This document shows positions 33,860 to 47,300 of a DNA stretch of 64,000 nt, piece after piece. The translations under genes and the position numbers were made by a program. The stretch's first letter is position 1. Every line of letters starts with the position of its first letter. This DNA comes from Clusia tigrina (Eukaryota > Arthropoda > Insecta > Diptera > Clusiidae). The stretch is taken from NCBI GenBank assembly GCA_920105625.2, contig OV050030.1:236437889-236501888 (forward strand). The letters run 5' to 3'. The notes below the pieces were generated by a model. That model ran no database searches. It worked only from the letters and a program-made list of their open reading frames with translations, and had not been told where the DNA came from.

Positions 33860-35126
33860 TGCACCGTATAGAATTTAGGGCCATTTGAAGCTTTATCAGT
33901 GTTTGATTTGGGACTCAAGGGTAGCATAGCTTTGAGCGATAGCTTAAATTGACAAGAGGCTCGAATGCTTTATTGTTACAAAATATCAAGGTTTTATGAC
34001 GCTCCAGTAAAAAGTTACAAGCATTTGTATGTTGCAAACTTTAATTGGTGTAGGACGTACCGTATAGAAGTTAGGGCCATTTGAAGTTTTATCAGTGTTT
34101 GATTTGGGACTCAAGGGTAGCAAAGCTTTGAGCGAGAGCTTAAATTGACAAGAGGCTCGAGTACTTTATTGTTACAAAATTTCAAGGTTTTATGACGCTC
34201 CAGTAAAAAGCTACAAGCAGTTGAATTTTGCAAACTTTGATAGGTATAGGACGTACCGTATAAAAGTTAGGGCCATTTGAAGTTTTATCAGTGTTTGAAT
34301 GGGGACTCAAGGGTAGCATAGCTTTCAGCGAGAGCTTAAATTGACAAGAGGCTCGAGTACTTTATTGTTACAAAATTTGAAGGTTTTATGACGCTCCAGT
34401 AAAAAGCCACAAGCATTTGAATGTTGCAAACTTTGATAGGTGTAGGACGTACCGTATAAAAGTTAGGGCCATTTGAAGTTTTGTCAGTGTTTGATTTGGG
34501 ACACAAGCGTATCATAGCTTTCAGCGATAACTTAAATTGACAAGAGGCTCGAGTACTTTATTGCTACAAAATTTCAAGGTTTTATGACGCTCCAGTAAAA
34601 AGCTACAAGCATTTGTGTGTTGCAAACTTTGATGGGTGTAGGGCGTACCGTATAGAAGTAAGGGCCATTTGTAGTTTTATCAGTGTTTGATTTTGGACTC
34701 AAGGGTAGCATAGCTTTGAGCGATAGCTTAAATTGACAAGAAGCTCGAGTACTTTATTGTTACAAAATTTCAAGGTTTTATGACGCTCCAGTAAAAAGTT
34801 ACAAGCATTTGTATGTTGCAAACTTTGATAGGTGTAGGACGTACCGTATAGAAGTTAGGGCCATTTGAAGTTTTATCAGTGTTTGATTTGGGACTCAAGG
34901 GTAGCAAAGCTTTGAGCGATAGCTTAATTTGACAAGAGGCTCGCGTACTTTATTGTTACAAAATTTTAAGGTTTTATGGCGCTCCAGTAAAAAGTTACAA
35001 GCATTTGTATGTTGCAAACTTTGATAGGTGTAGGATGCACCGTATAGAAGTTAGGGCCATTTGAAGTTTTATCAGTGTTTGATTTGGGACTCAAGGGTAG
35101 CATCGCTTTGAGCGATAGCTTAAATT

Positions 35127-37131
35127 GACAAGAGGCTCGAATAATTTATTGTTACAAAATTTCAAGGTTTTATGACGCTCCAGTAAAAAGTTACAAGCAT
35201 TTGTATGTTGCAAACTTTGATAGGTGTAGGACGTAGCGTATATAAGTTAGGGCCATTTGAAGTTTTATCAGTGCTTGATTTGGGACTCAAGGGAAGCATA
35301 ACTTTGAGCGATAGCTTAAATTGACAAGAGGCTCGAGTACTTTATTGTTACAAAATTTCAAGGTTTTATGACGCTCCAGTAAAAAGCTACAAGCATTTGA
35401 ATGTTGCAAACTTTGATAGGTGTAGGACGTACCGTATAAAAGTTAGGGCCAATTGAAGTTTTATCAGTGTTTGATTTGGGACACAAGGGTAGCATATCTT
35501 TCAGCGATAACTTAAATTGACAAGAGGCTCGAGTACTTTATTGTTACAAAATTTCAAGGTTTTATGACGCTCCAGTAAAAAGCTACAAGCATTTGTGTGT
35601 TGCAAACTTTGATGGGTATAGGGCGTACCGTATAGAAGTTAGGGCCATTTGTAGTTTTATCAGTGTTTGATTTTGGACTCAAGGGTAGCATAGCTTTGAG
35701 CGATAGCTTAAATTGACAAGAAGCTCGAGTACTTTATTGTTACAGAATTTCAAGGTTTTATGACGCTCCAGTAAAAAGTTACAAGCATTTGTATGTTGCA
35801 AACTTTGATAGGTGTAGGACGTACCGTATAGAAGTTAGGGCCATTTGATGTTTTATCAGTGTTTGATTTGGGACGGGTAGCATAGCTTGGGAAGGGTAGC
35901 ATAGCTTTGAGCCATAACTTAAATTGACAAGAGGCTCGAGTTCTTTATTGTTACAAAATTTCAAGGTTTTATGATGCTCCAGTAAAAAGTTACAAACATT
36001 TGTATGTTGCAAGCATTTGTATGTTGCAAACTTTGATAGGTGTAGGACGTACCGTATAGAAGTTAGGGCCATTTGAAGTTTTATCAGTTTTTGATTTGAG
36101 ACTCAAGGGTAGCATAGCTTTGAGCGATAGCTTAAGTTGACAAGCGACTGGAGTACTTTATTGTTACAAAATTTCAAGGTTTTATGACGCTCCAGTAAAA
36201 AGTTACAAGCATTTGTATGTTGCAAACTTTGATAGGTGCAGGACGTACCGTATAGAAGTTAGGGCCATTTGATGTCATCAAATTATCAGTGTTTGATTTT
36301 GGACTCAAGGGTAGCATAGCTTTGAACGATAGCTTAAATTGACAAGAAGCTCGAGTACTTTATTGTTACAAAATTTCAAGGTTTTATGACGCTCGAGTAA
36401 AAAGTTACAAGCATTTTTATGTTGCAAACTTTGATAGGTGTAGGACGTACCGTATAGAAGTTAGGGCCATTTGAAGTTTTATCAGTGTTTGATTTGGGAC
36501 TCAAGGGTAGCATAGCTTTGAGCGATAACTTAAATTGATAAGAGGCTCGAGCACTTTATTGTTACAAAATTTCAAGGTTTTATGACGCTCTAGTAAAAAG
36601 TTATAAGCATTAGTATGTTGCAAACTTTGATGGGTGTAGGACGTACCGAATAGAAGTTAGGGCCATTTGAAGTTTTATCAGTGTTTGATTTGGGACTCAA
36701 GGGTAGCATAGCTTTGAGCGATAGCTTAATTTGACAAGAGGCTCGAGTACTTAATTGTTACAAAATTTCAAGGTTTTATGACGCTCCAATAAAAAGTTAC
36801 AAGCATTTGTATGCTTCAAACTTTGATAGGTGTAGGATGCACCGTATAGAATTTAGGGCCATTTGAAGCTTTATCAGTGTTTGATTTGGGACTCAAGGGT
36901 AGCATAGCTTTGAGCGATAGCTTAAATTGACAAGAGGCTCGAATACTTTATTGTTACAAAATATCAAGGTTTTATGACGCTCCAGTAAAAAGTTACAAGC
37001 ATTTGTATGTTGCAAACTTTAATTGGTGTAGGACGTACCGTATAGAAGTTAGGGCCATTTGAAGTTTTATCAGTGTTTGATTTGGGACTCAAGGGTAGCA
37101 TAGCTTTGAGCGATAGCTTAAATTGACAAGA
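35127..37131 (+). repeat. 2.0-kb segmental duplication, copy 1 (copy 2 at 37,497-39,501)
   Basis: The two copies are offset by exactly 2,370 bp and share private features: gggacgggtagcatagc followed by ttgggaagg (35,872 and 38,242), gatgtcatcaaattatc (about 36,273 and 38,643) and gtatgcttcaaac. The copies differ at a few bases, such as gctcgagtaaa with catttttatg at about 36,394-36,420 in copy 1 only. They diverge after 37,131 and 39,501. The paralogue at about 27,870-29,860 lacks the two insertions, so it branched earlier or was left unchanged. Confidence 0.9.
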
Positions 37132-37480
37132 AGCTCGAGTACTTTATTGTTACAAAATTTCAAGGTTTTATGACGCTCCAGTAAAAAGTTACAAGCATTT
37201 GTATGTTGCAAACTTTGATAGGTGTAGGACATACCGTATAGAAGTTAGGGCCATTTGATGTTTTATCAGTGTTTGATTTGGGACTCAAGGGTAGCATAGC
37301 TTTGAGCCATAACTTAAATTGACAAGAGGCTCGAGTTCTTTATTGTTACAAAATTTCAAGGTTTTATGATGCTCCAGTAAAAAGTTACAAACATTTGTAT
37401 GTTGCAAGCATTTGTATGTTGCAAACTTTGATAGGTGTGGGACGTACCGTATAGAAGTTAGGGCCATTTGATGTTTTATC

Positions 37481-37500
37481 AGTGTTTGTCAGTTGTGACA
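37481..37500 (+). other. Duplication junction inside the right array
   Basis: A normal monomer breaks off after atcagtgtttg, and tcagttgtgacaagagg follows. The expected gatttgggactc...ttaaattgac (about 45 bp) is missing and replaced by a few filler bases. From 37,497 the sequence matches 35,127 onward. This is the left breakpoint of the 2,370-bp-offset duplication. Confidence 0.8.
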
Positions 37501-40500
37501 AGAGGCTCGAATAATTTATTGTTACAAAATTTCAAGGTTTTATGACGCTCCAGTAAAAAGTTACAAGCATTTGTATGTTGCAAACTTTGATAGGTGTAGG
37601 ACGTAGCGTATATAAGTTAGGGCCATTTGAAGTTTTATCAGTGCTTGATTTGGGACTCAAGGGAAGCATAACTTTGAGCGATAGCTTAAATTGACAAGAG
37701 GCTCGAGTACTTTATTGTTACAAAATTTCAAGGTTTTATGACGCTCCAGTAAAAAGCTACAAGCATTTGAATGTTGCAAACTTTGATAGGTGTAGGACGT
37801 ACCGTATAAAAGTTAGGGCCAATTGAAGTTTTATCAGTGTTTGATTTGGGACACAAGGGTAGCATATCTTTGAGCGATAACTTAAATTGACAAGAGGCTC
37901 GAGTACTTTATTGTTACAAAATTTCAAGGTTTTATGACGCTCCAGTAAAAAGCTACAAGCATTTGTGTGTTGCAAACTTTGATGGGTATAGGGCGTACCG
38001 TATAGAAGTTAGGGCCATTTGTAGTTTTATCAGTGTTTGATTTTGGACTCAAGGGTAGCATAGCTTTGAGCGATAGCTTAAATTGACAAGAAGCTCGAGT
38101 ACTTTATTGTTACAGAATTTCAAGGTTTTATGACGCTCCAGTAAAAAGTTACAAGCATTTGTATGTTGCAAACTTTGATAGGTGTAGGACGTACCGTATA
38201 GAAGTTAGGGCCATTTGATGTTTTATCAGTGTTTGATTTGGGACGGGTAGCATAGCTTGGGAAGGGTAGCATAGCTTTGAGCCATAACTTAAATTGACAA
38301 GAGGCTCGAGTTCTTTATTGTTACAAAATTTCAAGGTTTTATGATGCTCCAGTAAAAAGTTACAAACATTTGTATGTTGCAAGCATTTGTATGTTGCAAA
38401 CTTTGATAGGTGTAGGACGTACCGTATAGAAGTTAGGGCCATTTGAAGTTTTATCAGTTTTTGATTTGAGACTCAAGGGTAGCATAGCTTTGAGCGATAG
38501 CTTAAGTTGACAAGCGACTGGAGTACTTTATTGTTACAAAATTTCAAGGTTTTATGACGCTCCAGTAAAAAGTTACAAGCATTTGTATGTTGCAAACTTT
38601 GATAGGTGCAGGACGTACCGTATAGAAGTTAGGGCCATTTGATGTCATCAAATTATCAGTGTTTGATTTTGGACTCAAGGGTAGCATAGCTTTGAACGAT
38701 AGCTTAAATTGACAAGAAGCTCGAGTACTTTATTGTTACAAAATTTCAAGGTTTTATGACGCTCCAGTAAAAAGTTACAAGCATTTGTATGTTGCAAACT
38801 TTGATAGGTGTAGGACGTACCGTATAGAAGTTAGGGCCATTTGAAGTTTTATCAGTGTTTGATTTGGGACTCAAGGGTAGCATAGCTTTGAGCGATAACT
38901 TAAATTGATAAGAGGCTCGAGCACTTTATTGTTACAAAATTTCAAGGTTTTATGACGCTCTAGTAAAAAGTTATAAGCATTAGTATGTTGCAAACTTTGA
39001 TGGGTGTAGGACGTACCGAATAGAAGTTAGGGCCATTTGAAGTTTTATCAGTGTTTGATTTGGGACTCAAGGGTAGCATAGCTTTGAGCGATAGCTTAAT
39101 TTGACAAGAGGCTCGAGTACTTAATTGTTACAAAATTTCAAGGTTTTATGACGCTCCAATAAAAAGTTACAAGCATTTGTATGCTTCAAACTTTGATAGG
39201 TGTAGGATGCACCGTATAGAATTTAGGGCCATTTGAAGCTTTATCAGTGTTTGATTTGGGACTCAAGGGTAGCATAGCTTTGAGCGATAGCTTAAATTGA
39301 CAAGAGGCTCGAATACTTTATTGTTACAAAATATCAAGGTTTTATGACGCTCCAGTAAAAAGTTACAAGCATTTGTATGTTGCAAACTTTAATTGGTGTA
39401 GGACGTACCGTATAGAAGTTAGGGCCATTTGAAGTTTTATCAGTGTTTGATTTGGGACTCAAGGGTAGCATAGCTTTGAGCGATAGCTTAAATTGACAAG
39501 AGGCTCGAATAATTTATTGTTACAAAATTTCAAGGTTTTATGACGCTCCAGTAAAAAGTTACAAGCATTTATATGTTGCAAACTTTGATAGGTGTAGGAT
39601 GTACCGTATAGAAGTTAGGGCCTTTGAAGTTTTATCAGTGTTTGATTTGGGACTCAAGGGTAGCATAGCTTTGAGCGATAGCTTAAATTGACAAGAGGCT
39701 CGAATAATTTATTGTTACAAAATTTCAAGGTTTTATGACGCTCCAGTAAAAAGTTACAAGCATTTGTATGTTGCAAATTTTGATAGGTGTAGGACGTAGC
39801 GTATATAAGTTAGGGCCATTTGAAGTTTTATCAGTGCTTGATTTGGGACTCAAGGGTAGCATAGCTTTGAGCGATAGCTTAAATTTACAAGAGGCTCGAG
39901 TACTTTATTGTTACAAAATTTCAAGGTTTTATGACGCTCCAGTAAAAAGCTACAAGCATCTGAATGTTGCAAACTTTGATAGGTGTAGGACGTACCGTAT
40001 AGAAGTTAGGGCCATTTGTAGTTTTATCAGTGTTTGATTTTGGACTCAAGGGTAGCATAGCTTTGAGCGATAGCTTAAATTGACAAGAAGCTCGAGTACT
40101 TTATTGTTACAAAATTTCAAGGTTTTATGACGCTCCAGTAAAAAGTTACAAGCATTTGTATGTTGCAAACTTTGATAGGTGTAGGACATACCGTATAGAA
40201 GTTAGGGCCATTTGATGTTTTATCAGTGTTTGATTTGGGACTCAAGGGTAGCATAGCTTTGAGCCATAACTTAAATTGACAAGAGGCTCGAGTTCTTTAT
40301 TGTTACAAAATTTCAAGGTTTTATGATGCTCCAGTAAAAAGTTACAAACATTTGTATGTTGCAAGCATTTGTATGTTGCAAACTTTGATAGGTGTGGGAC
40401 GTACCGTATAGAAGTTAGGGCCATTTGATGTTTTATCAGTGTTTGATTTTGGACTCAAGGGTAGCATAGCTTTGAGCGATAGCTTAAATTGAGAAGAAGC

Positions 40501-43500
40501 TCGAGTACTTTATTGTTACAAAATTTCAAGGTTTTATGACGCTCCAGTAAAAAGTTACAAGCATTTGTATGTTGCAAACTTTGATAGGTGTAGGACGTAC
40601 CGTATAGAAGTTAGGGCCATGTGAAGTTTTATCAGTGTTTGATTTGGGACTCAAGGGTAGCATAGCTTTGAGCGATAACTTAAATTGATAAGAGGCTCGA
40701 GCACTTTATTGTTACAAAATTTCAAGGTTTTATGACGCTCTAGTAAAAAGTTATTAGCATTAGTATGTTGCAATCTTTGATAGGTGTAGGACGTACCGAA
40801 TAGAAGTTAGGGCCATTTGAAGTTTTATCAGTGTTTGATTTGGGACTCAAGGGTAGCATAGCTTTGAGCGATAGCTTAATTTGACAAGAGGCTCGAGTAC
40901 TTATTTGTTACAAAATTTCAAGGTTTTATGACGCTCCAATAAAAAGTTACAAGCATTTGTATGCTGCAAACTTTGATAGGTGTAGGATGCACCGTATAGA
41001 ATTTAGGGCCATTTGAAGCTTTATCAGTGTTTGATTTGGGACTCAAGGGTAGCATAGCTTTGAGCGATAGCTTAAATTGACAAGAGTCTCGAATGCTTTA
41101 TTGTTACAAAATATCAAGGTTTTATGACGCTCCAGTAAAAAGTTATAAGCATTTGTATGTTGCAAACTTTAATTGGTGTAGGACGTACCGTATAGAAGTT
41201 AGGGCCATTTGAAGTTTTATCAGTTTTTGATTTGAGACTCAAGGGTAGCATAGCTTTGAGCGATAGCTTAAGTTGACAAGAGACTCGAGTACTTTATTGT
41301 TACAAAATTTCAAGGTTTTATGACGCTCCAGTAAAAAGTTACAAGCATTTATATGTTGCAAACTTTGATAGGTGTAGGACGTACCGAATAGAAGTTAGGG
41401 CCATTTGAAGTTTTATCAGTGTTTGATTTGGGACTCAAGGGTAGCATAGCTTTGAGCGATAGCTTAATTTGACAAGAGGCTCGAGTACTTAATTGTTACA
41501 AAATTTCAAGGTTTTATGACGCTCCAATAAAAAGTTACAAGCATTTGTATGCTGCAAACTTTGATAGGTGTAGGATGCACCGTATAGAATTTAGGGCCAT
41601 TTGAAGCTTTATCAGTGTTTGATTTGGGACTCAAGGGTAGCATAGCTTTGAGCGATAGCTTAAATTGACAAGAGGCTCGAATGCTTTATTGTTACAAAAT
41701 ATCAAGGTTTTATGACGCTCCAGTAAAAAGTTACAAGCATTTGTATGTTGCAAACTTTAATTGGTGTAGGACGTACCGTATAGAAGTTAGGGCCATTTGA
41801 AGTTTTATCAGTGTTTGATTTGGGACTCAAGGGTAGCAAAGCTTTGAGCGAGAGCTTAAATTGACAAGAGGCTCGAGTACTTTATTGTTACAAAATTTCA
41901 AGGTTTTATGACGCTCCAGTAAAAAGCTACAAGCAGTTGAATTTTGCAAACTTTGATAGGTATAGGACGTACCGTAAAAAAGTTAGGGCCATTTGAAGTT
42001 TTATCAGTGTTTGAATGGGGACTCAAGGGTAGCATAGCTTTCAGCGAGAGCTTAAATTGACAAGAGGCTCGAGTACTTTATTGTTACAAAATTTGAAGGT
42101 TTTATGACGCTCCAGTAAAAAGCTACAAGCAGTTGAATTTTGCAAACTTTGATAGGTATAAAAGTTAGGGCCAATTGAAGTTTTATTAGTGTCTGATTTG
42201 GGACTCAAGGGTAGCATAGCTTTGAGCGATATATTAAATTGACAAGAGGCTCGAGTACTTTATTGTTACAAAATTTCAAGGTTTTATGACGCTCCAGTAA
42301 AAAGTTACAAGCATTTATATGTTGCAAACTTTGATAGGTGTAGGACGTACCGTATAGAAGTTAGGGCCATTTGAAGTTTTATCAGTGTTTGATTTGGGAC
42401 TCAAGGGTAGCAAAGCTTTGAGCGAGAGCTTAAATTGACAAGAGGCTCGAGTACTTTATTGCTACAAAATTTCAAGGTTTTATGACGCTCCAGTAAAAAG
42501 CTACAAGCAGTTGAATTTTGCAAACTTTGATAGGTGTAGGACGTACCGTATAAAAGTTAGGACCATTTGAAGTTTTATCAGTGTTTGAATTGGGACTCAA
42601 GGGTAGCATAGCTTTCAGCGATAACTTAAATTGACAAGAGACTCGAGTACTTTATTGTTACAAAATTTCAAGGTTTTATGACGCTCCAGTAAAAAGTTAC
42701 AAGCATTTATATGTTGCAAACTTTGATAGGTGTAGGACGTACCGTATAGAAGTTAGGGCCATTTGAAGCTTTATCAGTGCTTGATTTGGGACTCAAGGGT
42801 AGCATAGCTTTGAGCGATAGCTTAAATTGACAAGAGGCTCGAGTACTTTATTGTTACAAAATTTCAAGGTTTTATGACGCTCCAGTAAAAAGCTACAAGC
42901 ATCTGAATGTTGCAAACTTTGATAGGTGTAGGACGTACCGTATAAAAGTTAGGGCCATTTGAAGTTTTATCAGTGTTTGAATTGGGACTCAAGGGTAGCA
43001 TAGCTTTCAGCGATAACTTAAATTGACAAGAGACTCGAGTACTTTATTGTTACAAAATTTCAAGGTTTTATGACGCTCCAGTAAAAAGTTACAAGCATTT
43101 ATATGTTGCAAACTTTGATAGGTGTAGGACGTACCGTATAGAAGTTAGGGCCATTTGAAGTTTTATTAGTGTCTGATTTGGGACTCAAGGGTAGCATAGC
43201 TTTGAGCGATATATTAAATTGACAAGAGGCTCGAGTACTTTATTGTTACAAAATTTCAAGGTTTTATGACGCTCCAGTAAAAAGTTACAAGCATTTGTAT
43301 GTTGCAAACTTTGATAGGTGTAGGATGTACCGTATAGAAGTTAGGGCCATTTGAAGTTTTATCAGTGTTTAATTTGGGACTCAAGGGTAGCAAAGCTTTG
43401 AACGATAGCTTAAATTGACAAGAGGCTCGAATAATTTATTGTTACAAAATTTCAAGGTTTTATGACGCTCCAGTAAAAAGTTACAAGCATTTGTATGTTG

Positions 43501-44329
43501 CAAACTTTGATAGGTGTAGGACGTAGCGTATAGAAGTTAGGGCCATTTGAAGTTTTATCAGTGCTTGATTTGGGACTCAAGGGTAGCATAGCTTTGCGCG
43601 ATAGCTTAAATTGACAAGAGGCTCGAGTACTTTATTGTTACAAAATTTCAAGGTTTTATGACGCTCCAGTAAAAGCTACAAGCATTTGTGTGTTGCAAAC
43701 TTTGATGGGTGTAGGGCGTACCTTATATAAGTTAGGGCCATTTGTAGTTTTATCAGCGTTTGATTTTGGACTCAAGGGTAGCATAGCTTTGAGCGATAGC
43801 TTAAATTGACAAGAAGCTCGAGTACTTTATTGTTACAAAATTTCAAGGTTTTATGACGCTCCAGTAAAAAGCTACAAGCATCTGAATGTTGCAAACTTTG
43901 ATAGGTGTAGGACGTACCGCATAAAAGTTAGGGCCAATTGAAGTTTTATCAGTGTTTGATTTGGGACACAAGGTTAGCATAGCTTTCAGCGATAACTTAA
44001 ATTGACAAGAGGCTCGAGTACTTTATTGTTACAAAATTTCAAGGTTTTATGACGCTCCAGTAAAAGCTACAAGCATTTGTGTGTTGCAAACTTTGATGGG
44101 TGTAGGGCGTACCGTATATAAGTTAGGGCCATTTGTAGTTTTATCAGTGTTTGATTTTGGACTCAAGGGTAGCATAGCTTTGAGCGATAACTTAAATTGA
44201 CAAGAAGCTCGAGTACTTTATTGTTACAAAATTTCAAGGTTTTATGACGCTCCAGTAAAAAGTTACAAGCATTTGTATGTTGCAAACTTTGATAGATGTA
44301 CGACGTACCGTATAGAAGTTAGGGCCATT

Positions 44330-47300
44330 TGATGTTTTATCAGTGTTTGATTTGGGACTCAAGGGTAGCATAGCTTTGAGCCATAACTTAAATTGACAAG
44401 AGGCTCGAGTTCTTTATTGTTACAAAATTTCAAGGTTTTATGATGCTCCAGTAAAAAGTTACAAACATTTGTATGTTGCAAGCATTTGTATGGTGCAAAC
44501 TTTGATAGGTGTAGGACGTACCGTATAGAAGTTAGGGCCATTTGAAGTTTTATCAGTTTTTGATTTGAGACTCAAGGGTAGCATAGCTTTGAGCGATAGC
44601 TTAAGTTGACAAGCGACTGGAGTACTTTATTGTTACAAAATTTCAAGGTTTTATGACGCTCCAGTAAAAAGTTACAAGCATTTGTATGTTGCAAACTTTG
44701 ATAGGTGTAGGACGTACCGTATAGAAGTTAGGGCCATTTGATGTTTTATCAGTGTTTGATTTTGGACTCAAGGGTAGCATAGCTTTGAGCGATAGCTTAA
44801 ATTGACAAGAGGCTCGAGTACTTTATTGTTACAAAATTTCAAGGTTTTATGACGCTCCAGTAAAACGTTACAAGCATTTATATGTTGCAAACTTTGATAG
44901 GTGTAGGACGTACCGTATAGAAGTTAGGGCCATTTGAAGTTTTATTAGTGTCTGATTTGGGACTCAAGGGTAGAATAGCTTTGAGCGATAGATTAAATTG
45001 ACAAGAGGCTCGAGTACTTTATTGTTACAAAATTTCAAGGTTTTATGACGCTCCAGTAAAATGTTACAAGCATTTGTATGTTGCAAACTTTGATAGGTGT
45101 AGGACGTACCGTATAGAAGTTAGGGCCATTTGAAGTTTTATCAGTGTTTGATTTGGGACTCAAGTGTAGCAAAGCTTTGAGCGATAGCTTAATTTGACAA
45201 GAGGCTCGAGTACTTTATTGTTACAAAATTTTAAGGTTTTATGACGCTCCAGTAAAAAGTTACAAGCATTTGTATGTTGCAAACTTTGATAGGTGTAGGA
45301 TGAACCGTATAGAAGTTAGGGCCATTTGAAGTTTTATCAGTGTTTGATTTGGGACTCAAGGGTAGCATAGCTTTGAGCGATAGCTTAAATTGACAAGAGG
45401 CTCGAATAATTTATTGTTACAAAATTTCAAGGTTTTATGACGCTCCAGTAAAAAGTTACAAGCATTTGTATGTTGCAAACTTTGATAGGTGTAGGACGTA
45501 GCGTATATAAGTTAAGGCCATTTGAAGTTTTATCAGTGCTTGATTTGGGACTCAAGGGTAGCATAGCTTTGAGCGATAGCTTAAATTGACAAGAGGCTCG
45601 AGTACTTTATTGTTACAAAATTTCAAGGTTTTATGACGCTCCAGTAAAAAGCTACAAGCATTTGAATGTTGCAAACTTTGATAGGTGTAGGACGTACCGT
45701 ATAAAAGTTAGGGCCATTTGAAGTTTTGTCAGTGTTTGATTTGGGACACAAGGGTATCATAGCTTTCAGCGATAACTTAAATTGACAAGAGGCTCGAGTA
45801 CTTTATTGCTACAAAATTTCAAGGTTTTATGACGCTCCAGTAAAAAGCTACAAGCATTTGTGTTTTGCAAACTTTGATGGGTGTAGGGCGTACCGTATAG
45901 AAGTTAGGGCCATTTGTAGTTTTATCAGTGTTTGATTTTGGACTCAAGGGTAGCATAGCTTTGAGCGATAGCTGAAATTGACAAGAAGCTCGAGTACTTT
46001 ATTGTTACAAAATTTCAAGGTTTTATGACGCTCCAGTAAAAAGTTACAAGCATTTGTATGTTGCAAACTTTGATAGGTGTAGGACGTACCGTATAGAAGT
46101 TAGGTCCATTTGATGTTTTATCAGTGTTTGATTTGGGACTCAAGGGTAGCATAGCTTTGAGCCATAACTTAAATTGACAAGAGGCTCGAGTACTTTATTG
46201 TTACAAAATTTCAAGGTTTTATGATGCTCCAGTAAAAAGTTACAAACATTTGTATGTTGCAAGCATTTGTATGTTGCAAACTTTGATAGGTGTAGGACGT
46301 ACCGTATAGAAGTTAGGGCCATTTGATGTTTTATCAGTGTTTGATTTGGGACTCAAGGGTAGCATAGCTTTGAGCCATAACTTAAATTGACAAGAGGCTC
46401 GAGTTCTTTATTGTTACAAAATTTCAAGGTTTTATGATGCTCCAGTAAAAAGTTACAAACATTTGTATGTTGCAAGCATTTGTATGGTGCAAACTTTGAT
46501 AGGTGTAGGACGTACCGTATAGAAGTTAGGGCCATTTGAAGTTTTATCAGTTTTTGATTTGAGACTCAAGGGTAGCATAGCTTTGAGCGATAGCTTAAGT
46601 TGACAAGCGACTGGAGTACTTTATTGTTACAAAATTTCAAGGTTTTATGACGCTCCAGTAAAAAGTTACAAGCATTTGTATGTTGCAAACTTTGATAGGT
46701 GTAGGACGTACCGTATAGAAGTTAGGGCCATTTGATGTTTTATCAGTGTTTGATTTTGGACTCAAGGGTAGCATAGCTTTGAGCGATAGCTTAAATTGAC
46801 AAGAAGCTCGAGTACTTTATTGTTACAAAATTTCAAGGTTTTATGACGCTCCAGTAAAACGTTACAAGCATTTATATGTTGCAAACTTTGATAGGTGTAG
46901 GACGTACCGTATAGAAGTTAGGGCCATTTGAAGTTTTATTAGTGTCTGATTTGGGACTCAAGGGTAGAATAGCTTTGAGCGATAGATTAAATTGACAAGA
47001 GGCTCGAGTACTTTATTGTTACAAAATTTCAAGGTTTTATGACGCTCCAGTAAAATGTTACAAGCATTTGTATGTTGCAAACTTTGATAGGTGTAGGACG
47101 TACCGTATAGAAGTTAGGGCCATTTGAAGTTTTATCAGTGTTTGATTTGGGACTCAAGTGTAGCAAAGCTTTGAGCGATAGCTTAATTTGACAAGAGGCT
47201 CGAGTACTTTATTGTTACAAAATTTCAAGGTTTTATGACGCTCCAGTAAAAAGTTACAAGCATTTGTATGTTGCAAACTTTGATAGGTGTAGGATGAACC

